Assembly (NCBI GenBank): GCA_024195265.1
Contig: JAJLRJ010000007.1
Location: 28,330,225 to 28,394,224, forward strand
DNA from: Dendrophyllia cribrosa
Taxonomy: Eukaryota; Cnidaria; Anthozoa; Scleractinia; Dendrophylliidae
DNA length: 64,000 nucleotides
Reading direction: 5' to 3'
Shown here piece by piece: positions 23,101-35,430 of this stretch; position 1 is the first letter of the stretch; the number at the start of each line of letters is the position of its first letter. The notes below the pieces were generated by a model. That model made no database searches. It saw only the letters and a list, made by a program, of their open reading frames with translations, and had not been told where the DNA came from. A program made the position numbers and the translations under genes.

Positions 23101-24837
23101 GTGCTCTCTTGTTACTCTAGCCAGGTCTTTCCTCATCTCGTCTAGTAGCTCGACCGAGAAGCCTGTGTTATTATTCAGAAATTTAGTGTTAATTTCCAAG
23201 TCCACATTCTCCGTTAGAGAAAGATGCGTGGAGGTTCCCTTTGGGATTTTATCATATTCGCCCTGCCGAGAAATTAAGCTAACGCGGTCGCGATAGAACG
23301 CTTCGTTTAATATATTGTTATTGTAGTCTGATAATTTTCTTGTGATCTCTTTATTTTCTTCTGCGGTCTTATCCAGAATTTCTCTTAGGATGCACAACTC
23401 TTTCTCCATTTGAGACTTAGCTTCATCCAGTTGATCGCACAACCCCCGCAAGCGCGTCGTCTCCTCGACGAAAACTTTTTTTTCACCTTTTTCAGCCAGA
23501 ATTTCTTTTTCCAACTGTTTAATGGTAGTCTCCAACTTTTGAAGACTGCTTTCCATATTTTGCTTTTCGTCTTTTTCTTTTTCCATCAGCATTTCATGAA
23601 GACTTCTTAGTTCGTCAAGTTCCTTTGAAGTTTTTTTGTGATTCTGTTGCTCCTTTTCTAAGTTGGTTCTCATTATTTGAACTTCCTCTCTTAACCTCGC
23701 GCTGTGTGTTCTTGCACGGTTTAGTTCTGTCTTGATTTCCTCCATTTCTTCAAAGACAAAAACAAAATTAATAGTTCAGCACACTGCTAGAAAATCAGTC
23801 AGTAAGGAATTCCTTGTTCCCCAAGTTTTCCTTGTTTGTGCAAAGTGCAAACAGCAACATAGCTGGCGACGTTCTTCTGTTTATAGAGTGTTTTCACTCA
23901 GGTGACCGGTGGCCATATTGGAGTGCTAACACAATAGGAATTGTTTGAATAAGATAAGAGCCAAAGTCCCATACGATTCGTTTAGGACACTAATATGGCC
24001 GTTATTTCATTGTTTTGGGACACTAATATGGCCGCCGTGACGCCAGGTGCAAACGCTCTATCTGTCTACCGTAAAATCCCGGTTATAAGCCCTCCGCTTA
24101 TAGGCCCATCAGTTTGGTAACAAAACAATATTCCGGTTGTACCTCCTCCTATATATAAGTACACCACAGCTCTGTAACGGTAATTCTTTACAACAATTTG
24201 CACCAAATTAACTAAAACAACGCTTTTTTATCACAGTATTTTTTGTTTGCCAGCTAAGAAACCCTTACGAAGTTGTATAAGCCCAAGGCCTAAACCCGGG
24301 ATTTTACGGTATCTGTTTTGTTTGTTTGTTTTCTTCTTTTTTTATTGATTAAAATCAATCAAGCCGTAACTAAACAAAAACCATCCTCGCTTTGTCTGTT
24401 CATCCAGTTATTGCGCTAACTTATTTATGTTTGCTGTAACCCAATCGCCAACATGATTACTATGTTTGCATTTTAAAAAACCTTTTCCCTTTACCTAGAT
24501 TTCGACGGCCGAAACTGCGCTCTCAAATCTAAGTTTAAAGAGAAAAAAAGACACCTCAAAGAGAATGATTACCTGATTCTTGAAGTAAAGGAGACGCTAA
24601 ATGCGGTTGCAATTTTTGCAAAGCATTCACGAAGTCGTCAAACGCATTTGGTCCTCTTCGAGGTAGAATGTCTAAGAGCTTGTCACTCCTTTCTTCTCGT
24701 GTGGATTTCACCTTTACTTCCTGTTCGTCTGTGACATCCAGTACTTTCACCAAATAAGGTAACAGCTTAACAGGTTCCAGGTCCCTTCTGAGCGAAGACC
24801 AGTGACGGCGTAAGATGTCCCGGTGTTTGTCATTCAT
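20175..24837 (-). CDS. CARD - coiled coil - F5/8C-like domain protein (751 aa)
   Basis: Four exons on the minus strand: 24573-24837, 22965-23747, 21577-22236 and 20175-20722. All have GT/AG borders and each junction is phase 1, so the frame is continuous for 752 codons including the stop. Residues 1-88 are a CARD death fold (RREERSD-type helices, then KLLDILPRRGPNAFDDFVNA). Residues 90 to about 560 are an uninterrupted acidic/basic coiled coil with a Cys cluster (QCRCSQCEALEEEC) at the exon 3 start. Residues 575-747 form an F5/8C (discoidin)-like beta sandwich of the HECTD1/BTBD9 kind (GVLYAIGTNFG, WVNPGST, WWCVDLTEKYALYLTKYTLR, LEGSLDGRTWKPLKRHENDR). No signal peptide or membrane segment, so cytosolic. 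CARD plus coiled coil recalls CARD9/CARD11 scaffolds; the C-terminus does not. The role in innate or death signalling is inferred. Confidence 0.85.
21241..21560. other. Repeat-bearing part of CARD gene intron 3
   Basis: GGGCTGAAATTTCAGCCCAG at about 21267-21286 is a near-perfect palindrome. GCTGAAATTCGTCATGTAAT is repeated in degenerate form at 21489 and 21538, just below the exon 3 donor. It looks like another short element, but clean ends were not found. Confidence 0.35.
22237..22964. other. CARD gene intron 2
   Basis: A 728-bp intron. No element with paired ends and no additional exon was recognised. Confidence 0.5.
24069..24309. mobile_element. TA-flanked MITE in CARD gene intron 1
   Basis: CCGTAAAATCCCGG at the left is the exact inverse of CCGGGATTTTACGG at the right, with TA on both sides. 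TTATAAGCC motifs recur inside. A relic of the same family lies near 16800-16940. Confidence 0.75.
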
Positions 24838-25339
24838 TTTCGTGTTTTTATTGTGGTCCCAGTCTTACCAGTAGAGGGCGTCTTAGTTTCAACACTTTTC
24901 TCTGCAAACAGTTCAAACATTTATCAGACTGCGAAGAAGTGAAACATGCGCACACGAGTGACAGTACGGTACGAGTTCTACCTGATGGATTGCTGCTAGA
25001 CAGGAGTCCATTGACCCCGCCACCCACCCACGCCCTTTCCCCATCACTGCGACATGCTCCTGTGATTTCAGTATTTTTACATCCTTGGTTTTACCTTTAT
25101 TCTCCAAATGTAGTTCTTTTCTGTATAGAAGCACTATTCATTGCATTATTGCCTAAATATCAGGGTAATACGACCATCTTGTACTCGAAACAACAAATAA
25201 AATCAATCTACGCTGACATTTGTCAGTATGTTTCAGATTGCACTATATACTAAAATGGCTACCCTTCCTTCTCCCAAAACAATGCTGCGAAAGAAACGGT
25301 CAGGACTACTTGGAAATATCCGGAAATAGGTAAAAAAAT

Positions 25340-25579
25340 TTAACCCTTTCGCTCCCAAGAGTGTCTGCAAACGTCAAAATTCTAGAAAAAGCCCAAATTT
25401 CATTTTGTATAAACAGTCGGATCCATAAAATAATAAAATAAAATAAAATATTACAAAACAAGTGGTACCATGCAAAAGTACTGCTGAAGAGGTTTCATTT
25501 GAATTGTCACACCATAGGATTTCATCCACAAAACTACATTGTTTGTCTTCATAATTTACTCTGGGAATGAAAGGGTTAA
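25340..25579. mobile_element. TTAA-flanked MITE (240 bp)
   Basis: The left end TTAACCCTTTCGCTCCCAAG and the right end inverse TTAACCCTTTCATTCCCAGA match closely. TTAA occurs at both borders. No coding content. Confidence 0.75.
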
Positions 25580-26000
25580 GACGAGGGCATCGGCCTAAAA
25601 TTTCTGCGATTTTGTTTCAGTTCAATGTCGAAATATAACATACCCCTTGGTCCTTCCGATGCACTAGAAAGAACACAATGTGGTTTTGTTGTCTCATGAG
25701 TGTCGACCGTTATAATTGTTTTACTTTTAACCAAATTATTATCCAACCGGATGTTTTTGTTTGGGATTCAACGCTCTTACTGTTTTCCATGGTAATATTT
25801 TTAAATATAAGTTCTTCCGGCCTTTCCGGTGAATTATTCGGTGAATATGATGTAAATATTGGCCTATATTGCATTGTCAGTCACTTATCATATGAGATGT
25901 CAAATTGAATGAAGTCTATTATCATTTACAAGACATTTGTTCAACGAAGACAAAACGTTTATATATTGGTTAATACCGGGTTTTTTCCCTCAATTACCAT

Positions 26001-26160
26001 ACCAAGAAGTACTATAAAAAAAACCGCCATAATCAACAGGTTGGACAAAGACAAAATGTGAACCGAACAATACAATCTGAACCAAGAAGTACTATAAAAA
26101 AACCCGCCATAATCAACAGGTTGGACAAAGACAAAATGTGAACCGAACAATACAATCTGA
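26001..26160 (+). repeat. 80-bp tandem duplication
   Basis: Bases 26001-26080 and 26081-26160 are the same 80-bp unit (starting ACCAAGAAGTACTATAAAAA), with a single difference (AAACCGCC versus AACCCGCC). There is no coding frame of note. The near identity suggests a recent slippage or duplication event. Confidence 0.9.
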
Positions 26161-28945
26161 AGCTAAATTTCCTTTACCGTAATAATCAAATATTGACTTC
26201 AATGCCTTTTTTGTGCTTATTCAATGAGTCTTTTCATGTGAATCGAAACATATATTATTTTTTCGATTTCTAATCCATGCTACTTGTGGTTTAAAAGACT
26301 CAGCAACTTTTACTAAAATTAAAGTCGTCTTTGGTCACTCAGGTACATCAAAACGGAGTCGGCTACTATGCTGCCTAAAGTAATATTTACCACTGATGGA
26401 TCCGACTGTTTATACAAAGTTTGAATAAATTAGTCACTAGAGAACGAAGTAAAGTTCGTCAATAGCCGAAAGTTTTACGGTTTTTTTACGAGCAACTTGT
26501 TGTCAAGAATATATGGATTCTTTTCGCCTACGGGACGTTTACTTGTGGAATAAAAAGCGGAGCGTGAAAACCTATTTGCCATGTTTATGTTAATAAAGAA
26601 ATTGTTCAAATCATTCACGATGACAAAAGTAATTGAATATTGTAAACTTTGCAAAGTGTAAACAAACTTGTTAAACGCGCCATGATGTGATTAAATATTT
26701 AAGTTGGCGCGAATTGGCCTGGAGAAGCAGTAGTTTGGGTTTTGATTAGCTGCCAAAACGAAACAAGAACCTGACTTACAGATAAAAGATCACGCAAGAA
26801 TGGAGAGCGGAAACGTTCAGATTACCACCAGGATTCATTAGATCTCGTCTTGTTTTACCACTTAATCATAAAAAAGATACTTTGAGGTCCTGATTAGAGT
26901 TCGACTATTCTAATGACAGATGAAGTGATGAAACATTTTTCGAATAAAGTACAAAATGGCCAGCCTACCTCTTCTTCAAGACACTGCACTAATTACTCAG
27001 ATTACTGGGTTGTGAATCGAGTGTTCCCATCTTCGCCAGAGTGGACAGTCACAAGCGCAACTGAAGTTCTCCAAGCCCATTAGATGTTAAATTATCTTCA
27101 AAGCTACTGCCCTCATATTGGATAATAACAAGACCAGAAAGTTCCCAAGCAAGGCAGTATTGGAAGACAATTTACCGTGCAGGCTTTGGAAAGATATTAT
27201 GAAGGCGTTTCCTTCTTCACGGGTATAATTACAAGTGACATAAGAAACCAATCAAATGGACCACAACCGTAATTTCCGTTGCCATGACAATAAGTGCCCT
27301 TCAACAACATAAGAGGTCATAAATTGCTCAAAAAACATCACGAATGTTTAAAAATACAGTAGACGCTATTTTGAACACTCAAAAATTGACTGACAAAGTG
27401 GACCTGGAGAAATTCATGCGGCAGCATTACATGTCCTGTACTAAAACATCCAAATGAAGCAAGTTTCTGCATTACGAGAGACTCTAGAAATATGATGAGT
27501 CTTTACATTCCTAATTCGTATCAGTTTTATCAAATAAACTGCTTTGCCGGCGGAATACCTTCAATGCCCTGTTCGTATTTGTGGCTTCACTGCGTAAACG
27601 CTGGAGTTGAATTGAAAGAACCGCCGTATTTTCTTGATTCAGTACGCGAAAGGCGTTTGTTTAAATTTCGGCCTCCACATTCACATTATATGTCATATAT
27701 TCTAACATTTCTAAATCAAAGCTTAATTGATATAAAAATTCCTAAAAACTTGATCAAAACAAGGAAAATAAGTCACCAACTTCGTCTCAAATAGACTATA
27801 GTCAATATACTATAACAACAGTGGAGGGACCAATAGGATAATAAAACTGAATGATAAACTTTATAACTCGATCAAGAATTTCCTCTTGACAAAATATCTA
27901 CCAATCAAAATAGAGGAGACTACATGGTAAGTATAGATATCTCAGTTACTATTTGTTAAAGGGGCTTTGCTAACATTTTTAGTATTACTTGGGGTATGTG
28001 CGTGCATGATATTTCTACATGATTATTGTTATGTGTGTGGATGGGGTTGTTAATCCAAGTATAAAGGATCTGTGAACAAACTAACTTTATAATAAACGAG
28101 TTTTTGACTGAATGTAAGGAGTAATGTGATGGTGATAAATTCCCACGGAATCGGATATTAGCGTAATAGCAATTATTAGACCAGTTACATTATCTTCTTT
28201 CGTGTTTGACTATTTGACTATTTAAGAGATTGTTTCATATATTTTTTTGAAATTAAAATTCTCTACAGTTGAAATAATTTTTACAATAAAAAAATGTATT
28301 GCAAAGATTGGATAAAGAACTTTATCTTTGCATATATGTATTTTAAACAAGATATTTAAGTTTAATTTCTGTTCCAACAGCTATACTGGCATTATTCGAG
28401 TGTACTTAAAACATTATTCTCCAATCTTGGGTTTGATAAAAATGTACCGAGGGAGACTGGTAACCACAGCTGTTATAAATACAAAGAAAAATCCATCTTA
28501 GGGGAAACATTGTAGTGCAATGAATATGAACCCCCTTACCCAAGTACAGATGATAAAATCTTTCAACAGTCTGCCGATAAAAACAGGAGTTCATTGTGTC
28601 TTAATATTTCTGTTATCTAATTTCTTTTAAATTACATGAGATCTTAACAGATCACATGAAATCTTTAACCTCAACACTATTATATAAAATCAGTTTTACA
28701 TCATAGTTGTCATACTTTATGTGGGTCTACTGACATTAGAAATTGAACATGCAGAACATCAAAATATACCTTTGAAATGAATGATTTACTCAACAAATTT
28801 AAATTAATACTTGCATTCTGAAATATAACTTTGAATATTTAAAAAAATAAATAACTGAATTTATGGTTTAAAAATAACCAATAAAACAATCTATAAAGAA
28901 TAAATAATATTGAATCATAAAATATATAATATTGCTCTTTTATTT

Positions 28946-30390
28946 CTAAAGGATTATAAGGGAACTCAGTTTAATTTTTTTTTTTTTTTTTGCTTTCTTG
29001 CGGGTTTTCTTTGCATTCTTATCTGCCTTCCTTTTCTCATACTGCTCCTGGACAGTTTTCCCAAACTTCTCGTCCTGGCAGCTTTTAAGGACTTGAGTAA
29101 ATCTTTCTGTTTCTCTAGTTAGCATGCTTCTTGCTTCTTCAAGTGCTTTTTCAAGTGGTTGGTAAAACCCATGGGCCTCCTCTTTACCTAGAAGCAATAA
29201 AATGCTTTATGTCAGTCCATGTAGCGGCCATTTACAGCACTGTACAAGCACTCCGGTAATCAGACATTGTTTGCCCTTGACATACTGGATTGTGATTAAA
29301 TGGGATTTTTAAAAGTTTGGAAATGAAATTGGTATTGATGGATATCAATGATAGCTTTAGTGTTTTTAAGGTTCTCATTCCATTGTTTTATTTATGCAGA
29401 TATTTACATGCAGATAAATAAGCATGCAGTTTGAGAGACGATTTGATATTACATTTGAGACAAGATTTTGAGACAAGGTTTGATTTTTATGTAGATACAT
29501 TAGTATGCATTTCAGAGTAGATTTAATAGACTATTGTATTAAACAAACCTTTTTTCACAGTTTCATTTTCAGTGTGTCTGAAATGGCATTCCTCAAGCTA
29601 TCTTTGTGCTTTTTCAGTGCAGCATCTAGTATGTCAATCTCATCCTTAAAGGAAGCACAGGCATCATAATCTGCTTTACAGACAGTTTGAGCATCTAAGG
29701 CAGCCACTGATGGATATCTTTCCTGCGGTAAGGAGAAAGTTCCATATATGCTCTTTTTTTGGTAGTAGGCTGTCCAACCCGCTGTGTTCTTTTCCACCGC
29801 TAAGAGAAGTTCAATCCGCCTGTCTCTTTCTGTTCTCGCCCACGTTTTGCACTTCCTTTGAGTGCGAAAGTTATGTTGCTTGCATTCGCACATCAGAACA
29901 AAGGAGTTACTAGCGTTTTGGAATGGGTTCAGAGGATTTTCTTACCATAATGCATTCCATTTCTTTTCCAACATTTTTGATGACACGATGACGCTTTTTC
30001 CTCCGTCTCTGGTGCCAAAGTAGCCCTCATGCCGGCGGAAGTGTGACAACTACGGCTTTGTGATTTGTTACAAAACTTAATGAATTCAACATTAGCCTTT
30101 TTGCTGCTTCCTGTTGATTTGCATTTTTTCCACTCCTGAGCTGAATGCCCGAAGAAAAAAAAATGCCCGAAGAAGTCTCTTTACTTGAAAGTTAGACATC
30201 CCAAAGTCAGATTTCGCATCTTCTTCAGTTCTACGTCTTCTAAATGTCGCACCTCTGTGATGCCACTTTCTTTCATTTTATCAGCAAAAGCTGATAAAGC
30301 CCGGAATGCTCCGCTAGCCATTCTTCTATCAACTCTGTCCTTCGTTTTCTGCATTAACATTTGCTTTTGGTTGTGTGCTGCTTTCTGCTA
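28946..30390 (-). CDS. Candidate multi-exon gene of unknown function
   Basis: Several coding-looking blocks lie on the minus strand. (1) 30183-30353: open frame with MASGAFRALSAFADKMKESG and VELKKMRNLTLGCLTFK, ending at TAA or at a GTAAAG donor. (2) About 29950-30040: frame ending KMLEKKWNALC, donor GTAAGA. (3) 29555-29915: continues in phase as NSFVLMCECKQHNFRTQRKC, then ERDRRIELLLAVEKNTAGW, SVAALDAQTVCKADYDACAS, stop TGA. (4) 28946-29180: acceptor then KEEAHGFYQPLEKALEEARS and a lysine-rich tail. Blocks 2 and 3 join cleanly. Blocks 1 and 4 do not join by an obvious splice, so they may be separate genes or the locus may be decayed. I recognise no family; a transposon-derived DNA-binding protein is possible. 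Confidence 0.35.
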
Positions 30391-31735
30391 TGGCCTCAGT
30401 GACCTAGATTTTTTCAATGGTGCGTGGTTGGCGTATGACGGCCTTAAAGAAAGGAATAGCCCAGGGCTGGTCTCAAGCCCTACACCTCAGGCAAGGGAGT
30501 CCTTCCCACTGTATCTATGTTTGAAAAAGTAAGCACATATAGCACTCGTCCTTTTTCTTTATGGATTTAATGCTGTCTGCTAGTGCTGGCAAAACACTGT
30601 AAGTTAAAAATTTTTTAAAGCTAAGAAGACACCATTATAAAAATGCAGAACGCTCTCTGTTTTGAAAATTTACGTATGAGGGCTGTTCCACTCCTGATTG
30701 GAGTGAAAAAAAAATGCCTGCAACGGAAAATCTCAAAAAATATATGTCATGTACCGCTTTTCGACTAAAAAAAATATCCGCCTAGTTGGTCAGTGGGGAA
30801 ACAAAATTCTTTCCAAGGAGAAATCTTCCAACCCCCCTCCCCCCCCCCCCCCCTCCCCCTCTCAAAATTCAAATGGTTCGCCCCTTAAGACCTTATTGCG
30901 TCAATTGTAATCAGACTTGAGAAGGTCAAGAGTGCTTCTGAATCATGATATGTTTACAAAGAATTGTAAACTGTCTCCTAATTCTTCCTTGCTTGGGAGC
31001 CTTTTAGTGTCGTTATTACATTATATCAAAGCTTATCAAGGCGAGCATCGCAGTTGATTCGCAGTATTGGACTTTGACAAAGAACCTAATGACCCGAATC
31101 GTAATCTAAAGCCACAAACAGCAAGAAAATAATAGCACACGTCTCCTCCAAGATAACAGGTAAGTTGACCATTTTGTCTGTTATTGAAAAAAATATGGAA
31201 TGATGGAATGATTAATGGAATCAGACGACCTCGTAGTTTTTCTAAATTACTAATTTCTGCTCGGACAGATAAACGATCGATACTGCTGGGATATAACTTT
31301 GTGAATTTGGAAGTATGAAGTGTTTGTTGTGGTACGCGAATCTTCAGGACCTAAATCTCCGCTTCAATTCTAGTTGTAGGCAAGATATAACGCTCAAATT
31401 TACAAGGTTTGCTAATTGTAAGGTTCTCTTTCAAGCAGTATCGATGTTTTTTCGCTATTGTGTGATCTTTCAACTCAGTTAGCCAGGTTCTAGTTATATT
31501 TTGGCAGCTAGCCAGGCTAGCAAAATGCAAACAATCGTCAGTTCACGCCAACTTGAATATTTAATCCCATCATGGCAAGTTTTAACAACTTTGTTCACAC
31601 TTTGCTGAGTTATGCAACATACAACTACTCTTTTATTTCCGCTAAATGATTTGAACCATGCTAATTCTTAGTAACATAAACATTGCATTTTAAGAAATTA
31701 TCACGCTCCGCTTTCGGTAGGTATGAGATAGAAAA
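30391..31735. other. Duplicated 5'-flank-like unit (copy 1) and flanking DNA
   Basis: 30893-31175 is similar to 47310-47580 and 48655-48935: GAGAAGGTCAAGAGTGCTTC, TTACAAAGAATTGTAAACTG, CTTCCTTGCTTGGGAGCCTT, then CGAATCGTAATCTAAAGCCA. Both this unit and the 47310 unit end in AG|GTAAGT-type donors (31159 and 47555), so they look like a leader exon with its promoter. 31480-31660 further resembles 48070-48260. A C run lies at 30835-30853. No ORF worth calling. Confidence 0.5.
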
Positions 31736-32648
31736 CAGAGGACTTCGCATGGGAATCATGGGTAATCTAGGCAAACCACAGGCGGCCCAAGCTCAATATC
31801 AGATAACTGGGACGTGACCCTTGCTTTCTGAGCGTTATTGTGTGACAAAGATTCGATTTATAAAGGTTTGTATGGGAATGCAACGGTTTTGTTTCAAACT
31901 TAAAAATTCGAATGTTTTGTGAATAAAATTGACTTACCCTGTTGTTGTGTTGTATTCTTTGTTGTTTGCCTGCTCCTCGGTGCTAAGCGTTTAATCACCC
32001 CCTAGGAGCAGGCAAACAACAAAGAATACAACACAACAACAGGGTAGGTCAATTTTATTCACAAAACATTCGAACTTTTAAGTTTTGAATTAAAACCGTT
32101 GCATTTACATTTAAACCTTTATAAATCGAATCTTTGTAACACAATACCGCTCATAAAGCAGGGGTCACGTCCCGGTTATCTGATATTGAGCTTGGGCCGT
32201 ATGTAACAAGCCGCCAAGTACAGTGTTTGTATAGGAATCCAGTGTCAAATTAGCCTGTTCCAGGCTTCGAGATGGTGGGGAACGCGCGATAATTTCGGTA
32301 AAATTTAAATTTTATAATATTTGTGAATTAACAACATTAGTCTTGTTTTCAATAGCAACATAAGCATAGCATAACGGCGCTTATGTCCAGCAACTGAAAC
32401 GAGCTCGACATATTAAGCGCAAGCATAAGCATAAGGATCTATCAGTATCCTTCCGTCAATGATCGTTTTCACTTAATGCACAAATGTTTAAATGTGTGGA
32501 AAAAAATAAATTGCACGCTTTACACAGCTAGTCATTCCTAAAATTTTTTCACAGTATGGCAAGTTTTTAAATCACAAAAATTAGAAAATATTTTGCGGCC
32601 AGTTTGCCCTGATTAGCCGTGATCCCTCAACAAGTGCGAAGTCCTCTG
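31736..32648. mobile_element. DNA transposon with CAGAGGACTTCGCA ends
   Basis: CAGAGGACTTCGCA at 31736 is the exact inverse of TGCGAAGTCCTCTG at 32635-32648. The interior is dominated by a nested foldback element at 31781-32200. The two borders fit an element of about 480 bp before that insertion, but no target duplication was confirmed. Confidence 0.5.
31781..32200. mobile_element. Foldback element, GCCCAAGCTCAATATCAG family
   Basis: Arms of about 200 bp pair almost throughout: CCCAAGCTCAATATCAGATA with TATCTGATATTGAGCTTGGG (one base apart), ATTTATAAAGGTTTGTATGG with its diverged inverse, and GTTGTGTTGTATTCTTTGTT with its exact inverse. The short unpaired centre is at about 31986-32002. The 60787-61200 element shares the ends and the ATTTATAAAGGTTTGTATGG block. 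Confidence 0.8.
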
Positions 32649-32797
32649 ACTATTTATTGTCGCTTAATTAAGTCGGTTTCAAAATTAAGTCGGCTATAAT
32701 CTGTTTTCATCGTTTAAACCTTTTTCACGCTCGATCTCGTCAATTGGCTAGTTCACATTTAATCATTAAAAATGTGTTAGTCAAAGAATGATTTTAC

Positions 32798-32859
32798 TTA
32801 ACCCGTGAAATAGTTAGTAGAATAGTACGCACTATTCTACTAAATATTTCACGGGTTAA
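32798..32859. repeat. 62-bp palindrome
   Basis: TTAACCCGTGAAATAGTTAG pairs with the inverse CTAAATATTTCACGGGTTAA around AGTGCG/TACGCACT. It is TTAA-bounded and may be a minimal foldback MITE. A similar phrase, TTACTTAGACCGTGAAACAG, occurs at 17874. Confidence 0.6.
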
Positions 32860-33123
32860 CTGTTAATCACTCTAATATAAAGAATAAAAACAATTGGTTA
32901 ATATTGTTTAAAGTCACATATATAAAAAAAATAAAAGATATTATTACCAAAAGCAAAGAAAAACACTGAAATAAAACTTAATAAAGAAAAAAGAAAAAGT
33001 TGACAAAGAATAAAAACAAAAGCGATAGACCCGCGGTCGAACTCGCAGAATCCTGCGTTTTGAAGAGGCAGCTGTGGCCGGTACTTTTCACATTAAGCTG
33101 CAACGCCGCTGACATCGGTTAAG

Positions 33124-35430
33124 GTGATTCCTCAGTATTGCACTGCGCATCCTGTACTGCGCATAACACACGTAATAAGAGCACTCAACTTTTCATACGA
33201 TACAGGTCAACTGTCCATTACTCAGAGAAGGGGTATTATCAAACTCATTCCCAAGAAAGACGCGGACCCGCACTTCATCAAAAACTGGAGGCCATTAACC
33301 CTTCTCAACTGTGATTATAAACTAGCTGCAAAGTCTATTGCAAATCGCCTAAAAAATGTTCTTCCCGATTTAATCAGCTTTGACCAGACTGGCTTCATTA
33401 AAGGTAGATTTATAGGTGAAAACATTAGGCTTATAGACAGCGTTATTCGTTTCGCCAAAGAAAAAAACATTCCAGGACTGCTCTTATTTCTCGATTTTGA
33501 AAAAGCGTTTGACACGATAGAATGGCCTTTCGTTACAAAAACGCTTCAATATTTTGGTTTTGGTCCTACTTTGATAAACTGGGTAAAGTGTTTTTACAGT
33601 AACATAGAAAGCTGCGTCTTGAATAATGGATGGACGAGTAGTTTTTTTAAAGTCGAAAGAGGAGTTAGGCAAGGCTGCCTTTTATCTCCTTATCTCTTTA
33701 TTCTCTCGGTGGAAATTCTAGCCAAAGCAATTAGACAAAATCAAAACATTAAGGGAATCCGTGTGAATCAGGAAGAAATTAAACTAAGTCAATACGCAGA
33801 CGACACGACTTTAATACTCGACGGCTCACAACAGACACTATCGACCGCCCTTAATATACTCGATGACTTCGGCAAGACCTCTGGCCTCAAGCTTAACAGC
33901 AAGAAAACAGAAGCCCTCTGGATCGGTTTGAAAAGCGGTAGTAATGAAATTCTTGTTCCTGAAAGAAATTTTAGATAGCAAAAAGATAAAGTAAAATCTC
34001 TTGGCATACAGTTTTCCGTAGACCCTGACACTACTGCCTTCTTAAATTATAAGGAAAAATTGGAAAAAATAAGAATCATACTTAACAACTGGAAATACCG
34101 CAGATTAACCTTAACTGGGAAAATCGTAGTACTAAAAAGCTTAATAGCTTCTCAAATTGTCTACATTTCTGCGCCTCTCTGCACAAACGAGTTCATAATC
34201 AAAGAGATAAATAAGCTATTTTACCTGTTTCTATGGAATGGAAAAAATGATAAAATAAAACGTGACGTAATGGTAAATAACTATCCAGACGGTGGTCTCA
34301 AAATGATTGATATACATTCTTTTAACAAGGCCTTGAAGATATCATGGATTAAAAAATATTTGGATACTGACAACCATGGCAAATGGAAATTGTTTTTTGA
34401 CATTCAAGTTGAGAAGTTTGGCTATGGCCTCCTTTTTACAGGCAACCTTAATGAAAAAGATACAAATAAGATTTTTAATACAACAGACAATTTCTTAAAA
34501 GAACTTCTTTTAATTTGGTCAGAAACAAATTTTGAAGAGCAATTAACATCTGAAAGGCAGTTTCTTGAAAATAGTCTATGGTTCAACTCCTTGGTGCGAA
34601 TTAACAACGCCCCAATTTTCTACAAGGAATGGGAACGTAGAGGTATTAGGAAAATAAAACACTTAAAAGATAGTAATAATAATTTTTTCACCTTTCAAAA
34701 GCTGCAGAAAAAGTATGGCTTTAAAATCAAGCACTTAACATATTTAGGACTTATTTCTGCCTTAAAAACTCTCCGGAGAGCAAGAGACCTACGCGACCTC
34801 ACAGATAATGACAATGAATATGAAAGCTTCTTGACCAAATTAATCAAATCTCAAAAATCAAAGACTTGTGTATGATAAACTTGTTGCGAAGGCCTCTGCC
34901 CCTACCCTAAGCCAACAGAAATGGCTTAAAGACTGTAGTTTGAAGCAAAACGATGTAAACTGGAGCGCTGCTAACCTACTAGCCCCCAAATCTCGAGAAG
35001 CACAAAACTTCGTGAATTCCAGTTTAGACTTCTGCACAGGAAATTACCGACAAATGATTTTTTAACCAAAATACGAATAAAAGAGAACCCCCAGTGCTCT
35101 TTTTGTCAAGAAGAATGTGAAAAACTAACTCATCTTTTCTGGGAAAGCGTAATAGCGCGGCTAAGGGCCTTTCAAATCATTCAAGATGATTTCTCTTTGG
35201 ATATATCTTTGGCACTAGGCTTAAAACCTGATTCATCAAAATTTCATCACCAAATCAATTTTTGTTTTCTTGTAGCCAGACACTTCATCTGGCTTTGTAA
35301 AATGAAAGATTCAACTCCATCACTCCACGGTTTTCTTAAATACCTTAAGTCGATCCACAGTATACATGTTCACGGATTTGCAAACCAACCCTTACCTAAG
35401 GAATGGGTATTCCTAAATGGCATCTCTTAA
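33124..35430 (+). pseudogene. Degenerate L1/Tx1-like non-LTR retrotransposon (RT part of ORF2)
   Basis: A 284-codon frame (33124-33978) carries reverse-transcriptase blocks: RRGIIKLIPKKD, NWRPLTLLNCDYKLAAKSIA, DQTGFIKGRFIGENIRL, LFLDFEKAFDTIEW, VRQGCLLSPYLFILSVEILA and the catalytic SQYADDTTLIL. A TAG at 33976 interrupts it; the same frame resumes (KVKSLGIQFSVDP) and runs to 34875. Frameshifts near 34875 and 35065 lead to a zf-RVT-like tail (CSFCQEECEKLTHLFWE) ending at 35430. The endonuclease and ORF1 are missing at the 5' end. An A-rich tail lies near 35680-35690. The blocks fit the L1/Tx1 clade. One stop and at least two frameshifts make it dead. Confidence 0.85.

Larger units (their letters stand above)
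24838..28945. other. Intergenic region without recognised gene
   Basis: AT-rich and non-coding as far as I can see. It holds the TTAA MITE at 25340, the 80-bp duplication at 26001 and, at 27720-27930, sequence related to 46330-46560. A 100-codon ORF at 27492-27794 shows no domain and lies partly in that repeat, so I do not call it. Confidence 0.5.

Noticed and set aside
27492..27794. 100-codon ORF.
   Set aside because: Its 3' part is a repeat also present at 46.3 kb, the composition is not protein-like, and no splice context was found.
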